Below, piece by piece: positions 24,078-34,604 of a DNA stretch of 64,000 nt (its first letter is position 1; each line of letters starts with the position of its first letter). Both the position numbers and the translations under genes were made by a program. The notes under the pieces were generated by a model, which was not told the DNA's origin, did not search any database, and was given only the letters and a program-made list of their open reading frames with translations. The stretch is from DATFVJ01 sp963851085 (GTDB lineage Bacteria > Actinomycetota > Actinomycetes > Streptosporangiales > Streptosporangiaceae): NCBI GenBank assembly GCA_963851085.1, contig CAWKNX010000021.1, positions 62,001-126,000 of the forward strand. The letters are read 5' to 3'.

Positions 24078-24720
24078 GTGGCGTTCGAGTTTGAGCGGGT
24101 GAGTGTTCCGCGGGCCGGGCGCCGTGTGCTGGATGAGGTGACGGCGTGGATTCCGCTGGCCGGTATCACCGTGGTGTCGGGGCCGGCAAGACCACCTTGC
24201 TGCGGTTGTGTAACCGGCTGGAGGTGCCCGACGAGGGCACGGTGCGCTATCGCGGCCGCCCGCTGGATGACCTGGACCCGCTGGCGTTGCGCCGCCGGGT
24301 GGCATGGTGTTTCAGCGGCCCACCCCGTTTCCCGGGAGCGTGGCCGACAACCTAGCGGTGGCACGCCCGGGCGCCGGCGCCGGGGAGATGCGCACCGCGT
24401 TGCGCCGCGTCGCGCTGGATCCGGGGCTGCTCGGGCAGGAGGCGCGCACGTTGTCCGGCGGGGAGTTGCAGCGCGTCTGCCTGGCGCGAACCCTGGTCAC
24501 CCAGCCGGAGGCGTTGCTGCTTGACGAGCCGACCTCGGCGCTGGACGAACAGCCCAAGCGGGTCTTCGAGGACACGGCTATGGACCTGGCCGCCCAGGGC
24601 ATCACCATCGTGTGGGTGACCCATGACGGCGCCCAGGCCCGCCGTGTGGCCGACCGGATCTGCGAGTTGCGGGACGGGCACCTGACCGGCGCCCCGGCGC
24701 GGGAGGCCGGGCCGCCGTGA
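24078..24720 (+). pseudogene. Frameshifted ABC ATPase, FetA/YbbL-like
   Basis: The ATPase of a small exporter of the FetAB type (iron or metal homeostasis). The start VAFEFERVSVPRAGRRVLDE runs to ITVVSG, then a few lost bases inside the Walker A shift the frame to GAGKTTLLRLCNRLEVPDEG. At about 24305 one base is missing, shifting to GMVFQRPTPFPGSVADNLAV, after which signature LSGGELQRVCLARTL, Walker B ALLLDEPTSALD and H-loop WVTHDG are intact. Two frameshifts mean it cannot be functional unless they are sequencing errors. The stop overlaps the permease GTG (GTGA). Confidence 0.75.
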
Positions 24721-25046
24721 CGGAGCCGGTGAGCTGGGTGGGCCTGGCGGTGTCACTGCTGCTGGTGGCGGTCGCGGCCGGGCTGTCGTGGTGGCAGCGG
24801 CTGGGCCTGCAGCGCCAGATCCTTGTCGCCGCCGCGCGGGCGCTGGCGCAGTTGCTGCTGGTGGGCGCCGCGCTCACGTTGATCATCAGCCCGGGCCGCT
24901 CGATCTGGTGGTCCTGGCTATGGGTGGCCGCCATGCTCAGCTACGCGGCCACGGTCGCCTGCCGCCGCGCCCCCGATGTCCCGCACCTGCTGCCCCTGGC
25001 GCTGGCCTCGTTCACCGCCGCCGCGGCCGTCACCTTGGGCGTGCTG
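24717..25046 (+). pseudogene. Truncated FetB/UPF0014-like permease
   Basis: About 110 codons, starting at a GTG that overlaps the ATPase stop, encode the first three or four membrane helices of a FetB-type permease: LQRQILVAAARALAQLLLVG and LWVAAMLSYAATVACRRAP are family hallmarks. After LGVL the similarity ends. Full FetB is about 260 residues. The frame happens to stay open into the following tyrosinase gene, which gives a spurious 935-residue fusion. Confidence 0.7.
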
Positions 25047-25154
25047 TGTTCGGGCTGCATGTCTTCCCGCTCATGTGGGGCAAGGATCCCCGACTGTGTG
25101 TATCTGGTGCGGTGTTTGTGCCTCGATTTAGCAGGGGGCCAGCACGGGGGCGTT

Positions 25155-27524
25155 ATGGCATTGGGTGATGGTATCCGCAGGAACATCGCGACGGTATCGG
25201 CTGCGGAACGGCAGCGGCTGCGGGATGCGATTCTTGCCCTTCACCAGCAGCATTACCCGGGCGGGCGCAGTGACACCCCGACCGGTGGGGTGAGCCGCTG
25301 GTTCAAGCAGGACGAGATCCACGCGCACACGCACGTGCACGGCTGCCCGGCGTTCCTGCCGTGGCACCGCGAGCTGGTGAACCGGTTCGAGGCGCTGATC
25401 CGTGAGATCGACCCGCAGCTGTCCTCGCACTATTGGGACTGGACGCAGGATCCGACGAACGCACCGGACGGCTCGGGCGGATTCGTCAACCTGTTCACGC
25501 CGGACTTCATGGGCAGCGCACAGGGCCAGGCGGGCGCGCCGTGGCTGGGCGGGGGCTTTTACGACCCGAACGCGGACCCGTACCGGTCGGACAGCGAGTT
25601 CGACCCGGCCAACAACCCGGCCGACCCGCCGCGCAACCTGCTGCGCCAAGTGCAACCAGGCGCTCCGGTGACGGCTGCGGAGGACAGCGGATGTGTCGGG
25701 CAGCCGGACTTTCCCTCGTTCGACGCGGCGATCGAGCCGTTGCACGGCGCCGGCCATTTTCATATCGGCGGGGCGATCGGGGATGCGCACACGTCCTTCC
25801 GCGACCCGTTTGTGTTTTTGCTGCACTCCAACGTCGACCGGCTGTTCGCACTGTGGCAGCTGCAGCCCGGCCATCTCGACCGGGTAGACCCGACTCAGGT
25901 GTATGGGACGTTGTCGAACACGCAAGGCAGCGGCGACGTCGCGACCGGCGGCCCAAACTGGGGAATTCTCAGTCCCCTCGAGCCATGGGCCGGTCCCGCC
26001 GCGCAGAATTCCACGACCGGGGTCATCGCCAACGTCCGGGCGACCAGGCCATGGGCTGCTCCGGAAAACGAGCAACTGCTGCCGGAGAACCAGAAAGACT
26101 CACGCCACCCGACAGTCGTGCGGCCGCCATGCTACGACACAAACCCGACAGTGATCACCATCACCAACCCAGGCAACCTGATCAACTTCAACGATGTCCC
26201 ATCCGGGGAGACGACGCTGCGTGCCGCCCACTTCCGGGTCCTTACCTGCGCGCCGCTAACCTTGCGCGTCACCGCCGGCCCGGCCGCCCCGTACGCCGTG
26301 TTCGCTCCTGGCGGGCAGGTCACGGCAGCACCGGCAGACGACGTGTGGACTGACGTGCGGCTGTGGTTCTCCTTCACCGGCCAGGCCGCCAACACCTCAA
26401 CGCCGCCTTCGGCCGTCACTGTCCACTGCGACGAGACCAACCAGGACTTCACCTTCACCGTGTCAGCCAACAGCATCGCCAGGCCAACGGTAGCGGCGAT
26501 GCTTGTCCTTGACCAGTCCGGCAGCATGAACGACCCGGCCGGCGCCACCGGCGTCACCCGCGTGCAGGCGCTGCGCGAGTCAGCGGGCCTGTTCGTCGAC
26601 GTCATCCAGCCAGGCAACGGGATCGGCCTGGTGCGGTTCGACACCGTCGCCTACCCGGTGAACGACCCGACCTACCCGGGTCTGGCGGTCACCACGATCG
26701 GTGCCGGTGGCATCTTCGACCCCGGGCGCGCCGCCGCGCGGGCAGCCGTCCAGGCGCACGCCACCAACGTCAACGGCAACACCTCGATCGGCGCCGGCGT
26801 GGCGCTGGGCCGCTCCACCGCCGCCCCAGCGGCGGGATTCCAGGACAAAGCCCTGATCGTGTTCACCGACGGCCTGGAAAACACACCGCCGATGATCGCC
26901 GACGTGCTCGGCGACATCGACCAGCGCACCTTCGCCATCGGGCTCGGCAACGCGCAGCAGGTATCTACCGCGGCGCTCACCGCGCTGACCCACGGCACCG
27001 GCGGCTACCTGCTCCTCAGCGGCCTCCTGTGCACCAGCGCCGACGACTATTTCCGGCTCAGCAAGTACTTCCTGCAGATCCTGGCGGGCGTCACCAGCAC
27101 CGACGTCGTCCTGGACCCCGTCGGGTTCCTGCCGGCCGGGGTGAAGGCCCGGGTCCCGTTCGCGGTGACCGAGGCCGACATCGAAAGCACAGTCCTGCTG
27201 CTCAGTGACATCCCTGCGGTGCGTTTCGCGCTGGAAACGCCTGGGGGCGATCTCGTCACGCCGGCGACCGCGGCCGGTGCCGGATCCACCTTCAACGAGG
27301 CGGGGGCACACAGCTACTACCGCCACACCCTCCCGCTCGCGCTGGCCAACTCCGGCGCAGGGACCTGGCATGCGGTACTTGAACTCGATGAGAGGCTGTT
27401 CGAGCGCTACTGCAGAGAAAGAGAAGGCCAGCCGGGCCCGGCCGCCTGTGCGAAGGGCGGCGCCAGATACAGCCTCAGCGCGCTCGCGTGGTCGAACCTG
27501 CGCCTGCGCGCCTCACTCGCCTAG
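25155..27524 (+). CDS. Tyrosinase-vWA fusion protein (ends at an amber codon)
   Basis: A 789-residue two-module protein. The tyrosinase module (about 1-300) has the CuA site in HTHVHGCPAFLPWHRELVNR near 60-75 and CuB in HGAGHFHIGG plus FLLHSNVDRLFALWQ near 198-235, so a type-3 copper phenol oxidase is expected. A beta-rich linker follows, then a von Willebrand A domain from about 448 with MIDAS MLVLDQSGSMND, SIGAGVALG and LIVFTDGLEN. No signal peptide is seen. A TAG at 27522-27524 stops the frame, but the same frame continues for 147 codons with homologous sequence, so the natural protein was longer. A multicopper oxidase gene follows. Confidence 0.8.
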   Translation: MALGDGIRRNIATVSAAERQRLRDAILALHQQHYPGGRSDTPTGGVSRWFKQDEIHAHTHVHGCPAFLPWHRELVNRFEALIREIDPQLSSHYWDWTQDPTNAPDGSGGFVNLFTPDFMGSAQGQAGAPWLGGGFYDPNADPYRSDSEFDPANNPADPPRNLLRQVQPGAPVTAAEDSGCVGQPDFPSFDAAIEPLHGAGHFHIGGAIGDAHTSFRDPFVFLLHSNVDRLFALWQLQPGHLDRVDPTQVYGTLSNTQGSGDVATGGPNWGILSPLEPWAGPAAQNSTTGVIANVRATRPWAAPENEQLLPENQKDSRHPTVVRPPCYDTNPTVITITNPGNLINFNDVPSGETTLRAAHFRVLTCAPLTLRVTAGPAAPYAVFAPGGQVTAAPADDVWTDVRLWFSFTGQAANTSTPPSAVTVHCDETNQDFTFTVSANSIARPTVAAMLVLDQSGSMNDPAGATGVTRVQALRESAGLFVDVIQPGNGIGLVRFDTVAYPVNDPTYPGLAVTTIGAGGIFDPGRAAARAAVQAHATNVNGNTSIGAGVALGRSTAAPAAGFQDKALIVFTDGLENTPPMIADVLGDIDQRTFAIGLGNAQQVSTAALTALTHGTGGYLLLSGLLCTSADDYFRLSKYFLQILAGVTSTDVVLDPVGFLPAGVKARVPFAVTEADIESTVLLLSDIPAVRFALETPGGDLVTPATAAGAGSTFNEAGAHSYYRHTLPLALANSGAGTWHAVLELDERLFERYCREREGQPGPAACAKGGARYSLSALAWSNLRLRASLA

Positions 27525-27965
27525 TCGAGCCTGGTCCCAGGGGCGACCTTGGAGATCGCCGCCACCCTGGACGAGTACGGCGTCCCGGTCGATCACCGGG
27601 CCAGCGTCGCCGCCGAGGTAACCGATCCGGGCGGGTCCACCGTTTCGCTTGGCATGGCCGAGACGCAGCCCGGCCGCTTCGAGACCACCACGGTAGCGGC
27701 GATCGACGGAGTGTACCGAGTCCGGGTCATGGCAACCGGCGTCACCTTCAGCGGAACACCGTTCACCCGCGAGCAGAATTTGACCGGCGCCGTCTTCCAC
27801 GGCGGCGACCAACCGCTACCGACCACACCACCCAGGCAGCACTCGCCGCTGTGCTGCATCATCGAGAGCCTCACCGAGGACGAATCAGTGCGCCGCTACC
27901 TTGGCCAGCACGGCATCGACCCCCAAGGAATCCGGAAGGCGATCAGCCGGTGCTGCGAGGCATAG
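27525..27965 (+). pseudogene. In-frame continuation of the tyrosinase-vWA protein after TAG
   Basis: After the TAG the same frame gives SSLVPGATLEIAATLDEYGV then PVDHRASVAAEVTDPGGSTV, a beta-sandwich module such as often ends long vWA proteins, and then a helical tail LTEDESVRRYLGQHGIDPQG with two Cys pairs. A single C-to-T change (CAG to TAG) would explain the break. Expression would need readthrough or an internal start (a TTG at 27549). No frameshift is involved. Confidence 0.65.
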
Positions 27966-28068
27966 GGGCACACCGCCGCCGCGGCACCCGCGGCCGCGGT
28001 TGCCGTCCGGCACGAACCAACCACCACAACCCGAATACCGCGCCGGAAAGCCCTCACGGGAGGCGGCC

Positions 28069-29628
28069 ATGGCCATCCGCGACATCTATCTGAAGATCGA
28101 GACCATCTCCGGCTATTCGCCGGTGGAACCGGACGACCATGTGTCGCCGCCGATCCAGTACCGCCGCGACTGCATGCGGAACATGGGGCATGAGGATGGC
28201 ACCATTCCCGGTGACGAGGTGGCGGCCCGGCGGTTGACGGCGCTGATCTATCGGGAGTACCTCGACCCGCAGTATCTGGTGCCCAAGCCGGACAAGCTGG
28301 TCGCCGCCGACATCGACGAGCCGGCGTTCAGCCGCCGGGTACCCGGCACCGTCATCTACGCCCGGCCCGGTGACTGGCTGCGGATCCACGTGAAGAACGG
28401 TGACGGGACGCCGCACAGCTTCCACATCCATGGTCTTCGCTACGGCATCGACTCCGACGGCTCATGGCCGTTCGGCACCCAGAGCAGCGACGGGCGGCGC
28501 TCGGATGAGATATGCCCGGGCCAGACCTGGACCTACACGTTCGAGGTCACTGACGACACCGTCGGGGCCTGGCCGTTCCACGACCACTGCCGCCAGATCG
28601 GCGCCGCGATCAACCGCGGCCTATTCGGCGGCCTGGTCGTGCTGCCGGACGAAGACTACGAGCGCCTGCCCCGCTTCCCATACCCGCCCGGCTTCGAGGA
28701 GCACCTATTCCGCACCCTGGAGCAGCTGGAAGGCAAAGGGCAAGACCCCCACGAGCCGCCTGGGGAGCAGGCGCGGGCCGAGATTGCGGCCGGCATGGAC
28801 CCGATGCCGCCGCCCGGGCCGATGCCGATGCCTATGCCCGGCCCGGCGCCTATGCCGCCAGCAGGCCCTGTGGTGGTGCAGCCCCCGCCGGAGCTGGCAC
28901 CCTATCTGGCGACGCTGGACGAACTCGCTCACGCGCCGCAACCACTGCCCGACCCCGAGCACCTGCTGCACGTGCCGCTGTTCTTCCACCAGATGAGCGG
29001 TTTCCGTGACACCCCGGTGTTCCAGAGCGCACCGCTGAACGTCGGCGCGACCTATACCTCACCGGCGTTCACCGTCGCCGGCACCTACAACTACATCTGC
29101 GGCATCCACGGCGCGGTGATGGCCGGCACCGTCACGGTGCAGGCCGGAGGCCCTAACACCGTGCCAGTGAACATCGTCGACTTCGCGTTCAACCCGGCGA
29201 ACGTGACCGTCGGCGTCGGCGGGCAGGTCATATGGACCAACAGCGGCCCCAGTCAGCACAGCGTCGTCGAACAAGGCGGCGACAACATCCCGTCCTACTG
29301 CTTCAACGGGCGCTCGTTCGCCGGCAACACCCCGCGCCCGGCCATCACCAGCGCACCCGCGACCATCGCGCACGGCGCCGCCGTCTCCATCCAGACAGCC
29401 ACCCCGGCCGCGATCTCCGAGGTCGTTCTGATGCGGCCCGGAGCGGTCACCCACGGGTTCAACCACAACCAGCGTTCCATCGGCTGTGTCATCACCGGAA
29501 CCACCGCCACCGCGGTCAACGCCACCGCACCGCCGGACGGTACTGTCGCGCCCCCCGGCTATTACCTGCTGTTCATCCTCGACCAGGACCGGATCCCCTC
29601 CGTCGGAGTCTGGATCCGGCTCACGTAG
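28069..29628 (+). CDS. Multi-cupredoxin oxidase
   Basis: A 519-residue multicopper protein. The N-terminal cupredoxin unit has paired His motifs HSFHIHGLRYG (near 116-121) and WPFHDHC (near 169-174), the layout of type-2/3 copper sites. A Met/Pro-rich linker (PMPPPGPMPMPMPGPAPMPP, near 245) follows. The next cupredoxin has type-1 ligands in YICGIHGAVMAGTV, then a plastocyanin-like repeat with IWTNSGPSQHSVV and a C-terminal domain with HGFNHNQRSIGC like that of galactose-oxidase-type proteins. GGGAGG precedes the ATG. No signal peptide. It probably works with the preceding tyrosinase in oxidising phenols or copper. Confidence 0.8.
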   Translation: MAIRDIYLKIETISGYSPVEPDDHVSPPIQYRRDCMRNMGHEDGTIPGDEVAARRLTALIYREYLDPQYLVPKPDKLVAADIDEPAFSRRVPGTVIYARPGDWLRIHVKNGDGTPHSFHIHGLRYGIDSDGSWPFGTQSSDGRRSDEICPGQTWTYTFEVTDDTVGAWPFHDHCRQIGAAINRGLFGGLVVLPDEDYERLPRFPYPPGFEEHLFRTLEQLEGKGQDPHEPPGEQARAEIAAGMDPMPPPGPMPMPMPGPAPMPPAGPVVVQPPPELAPYLATLDELAHAPQPLPDPEHLLHVPLFFHQMSGFRDTPVFQSAPLNVGATYTSPAFTVAGTYNYICGIHGAVMAGTVTVQAGGPNTVPVNIVDFAFNPANVTVGVGGQVIWTNSGPSQHSVVEQGGDNIPSYCFNGRSFAGNTPRPAITSAPATIAHGAAVSIQTATPAAISEVVLMRPGAVTHGFNHNQRSIGCVITGTTATAVNATAPPDGTVAPPGYYLLFILDQDRIPSVGVWIRLT

Positions 29629-29906
29629 CAAGGACCGGCCCGCACACACGCGGCGAGCGCGACGATATGACAGCCCTCGCCGCTCGAACAATCGCAGCCC
29701 CAACACCTGCTCAGCGCCCACCTGAGCACACGCCAGGATCGCGGGCCGTCGAGATGCTGATCAGCTTCGGCATGTACAGCGGGCGAGCGCGCCATCAAAG
29801 CTCTGCGGCCTGAGGCCGCCTCGCGGCGCGGGGCTGCCGGGCTCGGGGGGTCGCCCAGCGGGCCGCCCCGGATGGCGCTGACCGGCCCGGTGATGGGCGG
29901 CATCCT

Positions 29907-30638
29907 TTATCCCCTGGTGCTCGATTCTGTTCGGGCGGCCTGAACTACGTGGGAACCTTCGGCCGGGCTGTCCCGCAGCGGGATAAGTCCGTGCTGGTAG
30001 GCGAAGGTCACCGCTTGGGCGCGGTCGCGTGCCTCAATCTTGGCGAGCAGGTGGTTAATGTGGCTTTTGACGGTGCCTTCGCTGACGACGAGTTGTTCCG
30101 CGATCTCGCTGTTCGACATGCCTGTGGCGATGAGTGACAGTACCTCGGCTTCCCGGGGAGTGAGACCCGCGGGAAGAGGTGAGAGCGGTCGCCGGCCGCG
30201 GGCCGGCGATCCGGTGGCGATGGCGTCGACCACGTGATGCTGGACGGCGGGGTCGATGACCGCATGGTTATCGAGGACTTGTCTGAGGGCGTGGCGGATC
30301 TCGGCCCCGCCCGCGTCTTTGGTCAGGTAACCGCGTGCGCCAGCCCGCAGGGCGTTTATCACGGATCGGTCATCCGCGTAGGTGGTAAGCACGACGACCT
30401 TGGTCTCTGGCACGCGCTCACGCAGCAGGCGGGTGGCCTCGACGCCATCACGGCGGGGCATCCGCAGATCCATGAGAACGATGTCGGGGAGTAGGTCAGC
30501 GGCCAGGGCGACGGCCTCGTCGCCATCAGAGGCGGAGCCCACGACTTCGACGTCAGGCAGGAGGCCGAGCACCATCGCCAGGCCTTCACGGACGACTCGC
30601 TGGTCGTCAGCGATGAGAACACGCATCGGCTTGCTCAC
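29907..30638 (-). CDS. NarL/LuxR-family response regulator
   Basis: Two-component regulator of 243 residues. The receiver domain has the acidic pair ADD, phospho-Asp in DIVLMDLRMPRRDG and the Lys in YLTKDAGG. The LuxR-type HTH is LTPREAEVLSLIATGMSNSE through SEGTVKSHINHLL. Its GTG start overlaps the kinase TGA (GTGA); ATG 30626 is an internal alternative. Cotranscribed with the kinase; probable target is the divergent ABC exporter. Confidence 0.92.
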   Translation of the reverse strand: MSKPMRVLIADDQRVVREGLAMVLGLLPDVEVVGSASDGDEAVALAADLLPDIVLMDLRMPRRDGVEATRLLRERVPETKVVVLTTYADDRSVINALRAGARGYLTKDAGGAEIRHALRQVLDNHAVIDPAVQHHVVDAIATGSPARGRRPLSPLPAGLTPREAEVLSLIATGMSNSEIAEQLVVSEGTVKSHINHLLAKIEARDRAQAVTFAYQHGLIPLRDSPAEGSHVVQAARTESSTRG

Positions 30639-31831
30639 GCCGGCACCCGCAACTCCACGCGGAAGCCACCACGTGTCATCGCCGTGGTGAGTTCGCCGCC
30701 GAGCAGCTCGGCCCGCTCGCGCATCCCAGTCAGGCCATAACCGGAGCCGTCGTTGGCCACGCGCGGCGCTTCCCAGTTCATCGCGAAATTCTCGACCGTC
30801 AGGCATGTGCCGCAAGGCCCATAACCGAGGTGCACCTCGACCCGTTCCGGGCAGGCGTGCTTGGTGATGTTCGTAAGCGCTTCTTGCGCTACCCGGTACA
30901 CCGCGAGCCTAGCCTCTGACGGGAGTTCGTATGCCTGGCCGGACACCGTGAACTGGCACGGGACGCCGCTAACCTCCTGGAACTGCGCGGCGAGACCGGC
31001 CAGGCGTTCGGGCCCGGGCAGTTCGTCGTCGCGCAGCATCCCGATCGCCCGGCGGGCTTCTTCGAGCCCGGACTTGCCGAGGTGGTGGGCACGCTCGATG
31101 ATTCCCGGCAGCCGGGGATCGCTGGGGTTATCGGCCACGAGCATCCGGGCGCCTTCCAGCTGGAGCATGAGCCCGGACAGGGAATGGGCGAGTACGTCGT
31201 GCATCTCCCTGGCAAGCCGCTGGCGTTCGGCCAGTCCAGCCGCCCGTGCCTGCGCCGCCCGCGTGCCCTCCAGTTCGATCAGGAGCCGTTCGGCTTGGTC
31301 GCCTGCCTGCCCGAGCCGTCTTGCTAGCAACGTCATGCCAGGGAAGCCGACAATCGCGATGGCGCTGAGCAGCGCCAAGGCCGGCGAGCCGTGGCTGACG
31401 GCCACCGCAACCGCCGCCAGGCACGTGATGCCGGCGATAGACAGGGCGATCGGGAAGCGATCTGGCACCCGCGGGGCGAGCAGCACGAGGCCCGCCAAGA
31501 GCCCGGCCAGGCCCGGTCCGTCCGGTTGCAGCCTCACCAGCGCCGCCGAACTGGCCAGGAGCACTACGGCGAAGATGATGCGGACTGCCGCGCGGCGATA
31601 ACGGGCCGTCAGCGCGCCCAGCGCGCCAAGCGCGAACCCGCCCACAGCGAGAACGGCAGCCACGTCGCGGCCTGCAAACCCCGGGTTCCGGCCGCTGCTG
31701 AACGTGACCGCTACCACCACGACAAACAGGGGCGGAGCGAGACGGCGCATCCACCGGAGGGCTGCCTCCTGCTGCGCCCGCGCCCTGCGCAGCGTGGCGA
31801 GGGCCGGGCTGCCCGCGGGGTCTGTGCTCAT
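30635..31831 (-). CDS. Sensor histidine kinase (NarL type)
   Basis: Membrane kinase of 398 residues. Five or six helices (about 25-165) form the sensor region without a large outer loop, as in intramembrane-sensing kinases. The HisKA_3 box ERQRLAREMHDVLAHSLSGL carries the phosphorylated His, and the HATPase region includes VYRVAQEALTNITKH and GYGLTGMRERAELLGG. Start ATG 31831 (MSTDPAGSP). Paired with the response regulator, facing an ABC-2 exporter: the usual layout of antibiotic or lipid stress systems. Confidence 0.9.
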   Translation of the reverse strand: MSTDPAGSPALATLRRARAQQEAALRWMRRLAPPLFVVVVAVTFSSGRNPGFAGRDVAAVLAVGGFALGALGALTARYRRAAVRIIFAVVLLASSAALVRLQPDGPGLAGLLAGLVLLAPRVPDRFPIALSIAGITCLAAVAVAVSHGSPALALLSAIAIVGFPGMTLLARRLGQAGDQAERLLIELEGTRAAQARAAGLAERQRLAREMHDVLAHSLSGLMLQLEGARMLVADNPSDPRLPGIIERAHHLGKSGLEEARRAIGMLRDDELPGPERLAGLAAQFQEVSGVPCQFTVSGQAYELPSEARLAVYRVAQEALTNITKHACPERVEVHLGYGPCGTCLTVENFAMNWEAPRVANDGSGYGLTGMRERAELLGGELTTAMTRGGFRVELRVPA

Positions 31832-31872
31832 CTGACGAACACTACGGCGCGCCGGCCCGAACGGCACCAATT

Positions 31873-31919
31873 CCAGGCTGCACGGCCTGGTCTAACGCAG
31901 GGTGGATACGCCTCCACCC
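31873..31919. promoter_or_regulatory. Two hairpins in the kinase/ABC divergent promoter
   Basis: CCAGGC/GCCTGG (31873-31890) and GGGTGGA/TCCACCC (31900-31919) are close-set inverted repeats in the region shared by the divergent promoters. They could be operators for the response regulator. No consensus is known to me that matches them. Confidence 0.3.
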
Positions 31920-32131
31920 GGGGTTATAGCGTGGCGGACTGGCAAATGTGCAACCCCGCGCCGACGACATGCCCTCCTCTCGTATCGCACACTTGCACCT
32001 CAGCCCGGCAACGCCAAGGACACGTGATGCTTCTTCCCCGCCGCCGTTTGAAGGATCTGATGACCGCCTCGTCGCCACCGTGCTCGTCGTCAGACGCCGC
32101 TGGCGGCGGCGGTAGCCGGCGAGGGCATCGG

Positions 32132-33111
<980 letters not shown>

Positions 33112-33115
<4 letters not shown>

Positions 33116-34284
33116 CAACCATGCCCGCCGGTCACGGCGCGCCCGCGCCGGGCCGGGCGGTGCAGACGGCGGCGCCCGCCGGTCACTCACGTGACCGCCG
33201 GGGATCCCCGATACCCGCCGCCGGCATGATCGCCACCAGGGTCATGGAGCTGCGCAAACGGCGCGGCCTCATGATCGCCCTCATCGTGGCGAGCATCGGG
33301 TTCCCGGCGCTGTTCCTCCTCATCCGGCTGCTCCTGCACGTGTTCGCGCCGCGCACCAGCCCGCCCGCCGGGGGCTACGACATCTTCACGATCCTGGTAG
33401 CCGGCTTTTTGCCCACCTTCGGCTTCATCGCCGCGGCCACGGTGGGCTGCACGGCCGGATCGCGCGACCTCACCGAAGGTATGTTCCGGCACCTGGTGGT
33501 GACCGGCCGGTCCCGGCTGGCGCTGTATCTGGCCCGGATCCCCGCCGGGCTGGCGATCGTCGTGCCGCTGGCCGCGATCGGCTACACGATCGTCTGCGCG
33601 GTATGCGTCTTCGCCGCCCCGGCCTTCATCATTGACTCGGCCGTGAACATACCTCCCGGCCTGTCCCGCGCCGGCTTCGGGAACTGGGCCAGGGACCACG
33701 CCGAGCCGGTCATCTGCTCTCTCCCCTACCACGGGCAGGTTCCGGGGAATGTCACGTGCGCCGGCCCGCCTGGCTGGTCGAAGTCAGCAGTCACCCCCGG
33801 CCAGCCCGCGCCCGCCAAGCTGGAAGCTCTGGCCGTCAAGATCGCCAGCCAGGACTACCCCGGTTACACCAGCATTCTCCGCCGCCCGCCGACCTCCCTC
33901 ATGATCACGGCCGGGCTGTGGATCGAGCTTGAAGCGGCCGTCGGATTCATCCTCGGACTCGGGCTCGCGTCGCTGATGGGGCAAAGACTCATCCCGGTGA
34001 TCTTGATAATCGTGCTCCAGATGATCCTGACGCCGATCCTGGCCTTCGCTGCCATTCCCCATCTGCAGGGCCTGCAGCGATCATTCGTCGGGCTGGCCAT
34101 GGCGCACCTGGAGCCTTCCGGGCTGCCGATGTTTTCCGGGCTGCCGGGGGTAACCGGAGGCAGCGGCGGGCCCGGCACCGCACTGCTGCCCGAGTCGGCC
34201 ACCCAGGCCATCTGCGTCATCATCGCCTGGCTGGCGGGCTGGACGATCCTCGGCGCGTGGCGAATGATGACCAGAGACGCCTGA
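33112..34284 (+). CDS. ABC-2 exporter permease
   Basis: Membrane partner of the preceding ATPase, 390 residues, starting at an ATG that overlaps its TGA (ATGA). A 35-residue polar start is followed by about six helices, including IVASIGFPALFLLIRLLL, LVAGFLPTFGFIAAATVGC and LIPVILIIVLQMILTPILAF. A large extracytoplasmic loop (about residues 185-275) separates the halves and contains two Cys that may pair. A Gly/Pro loop precedes the last helix. Probably exports a peptide, lipid or drug under control of the adjacent two-component system. Confidence 0.88.
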
Positions 34285-34604
34285 GAAACAGATGTGGCAG
34301 TCGGCGCTGGCGCAATCTTGCGGCAAAGCCGCAATCTTGCGGCAAAGCCGCTTGCGCTGAGCTGCAGGTACCACCCATTGGCAAATAAAGCCCCGGAGCA
34401 CGACATCCGGTGTATCAACGGCGCCGCGAACGGTGTCCGTAAGACAAAGCACACTTTCACGCCGCACCCGAGAGGGCTGCCCATGAAGCGCGGCGATATC
34501 AGGTCTGGCCGGATGGAGCAACACCTAGAAGATCAGCTTGTCGTGGCCCTTCGCGATCTCGCCGAGGTCTAGGCACTGACGCGCGGCACCAGTAAGGGGG
34601 GCCG
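34285..34604. other. Interval with a 19-bp tandem duplication
   Basis: GCAATCTTGCGGCAAAGCC occurs twice back to back (34312-34349) and is followed by CGCTTGCGC, so inverted copies of GCGCAA/TTGCGC flank it; it could fold into a terminator for the permease gene. A frame of 92 codons (34294-34572) crosses it but has an uncertain start and no family. The right end holds the AAGGGGGG site of the repeat protein. Confidence 0.5.

Noticed and set aside
24717..27524. A natural fusion of a permease with tyrosinase-vWA
   Set aside because: The permease homology stops about 110 codons in, and the tyrosinase homology starts at ATG 25155 after a junk stretch rich in Cys and Arg. The open frame between them is chance.
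29667..29813. A 48-codon frame after the multicopper oxidase
   Set aside because: Starts at an ATG without a ribosome-binding site and shows no family; too weak to list as a gene.
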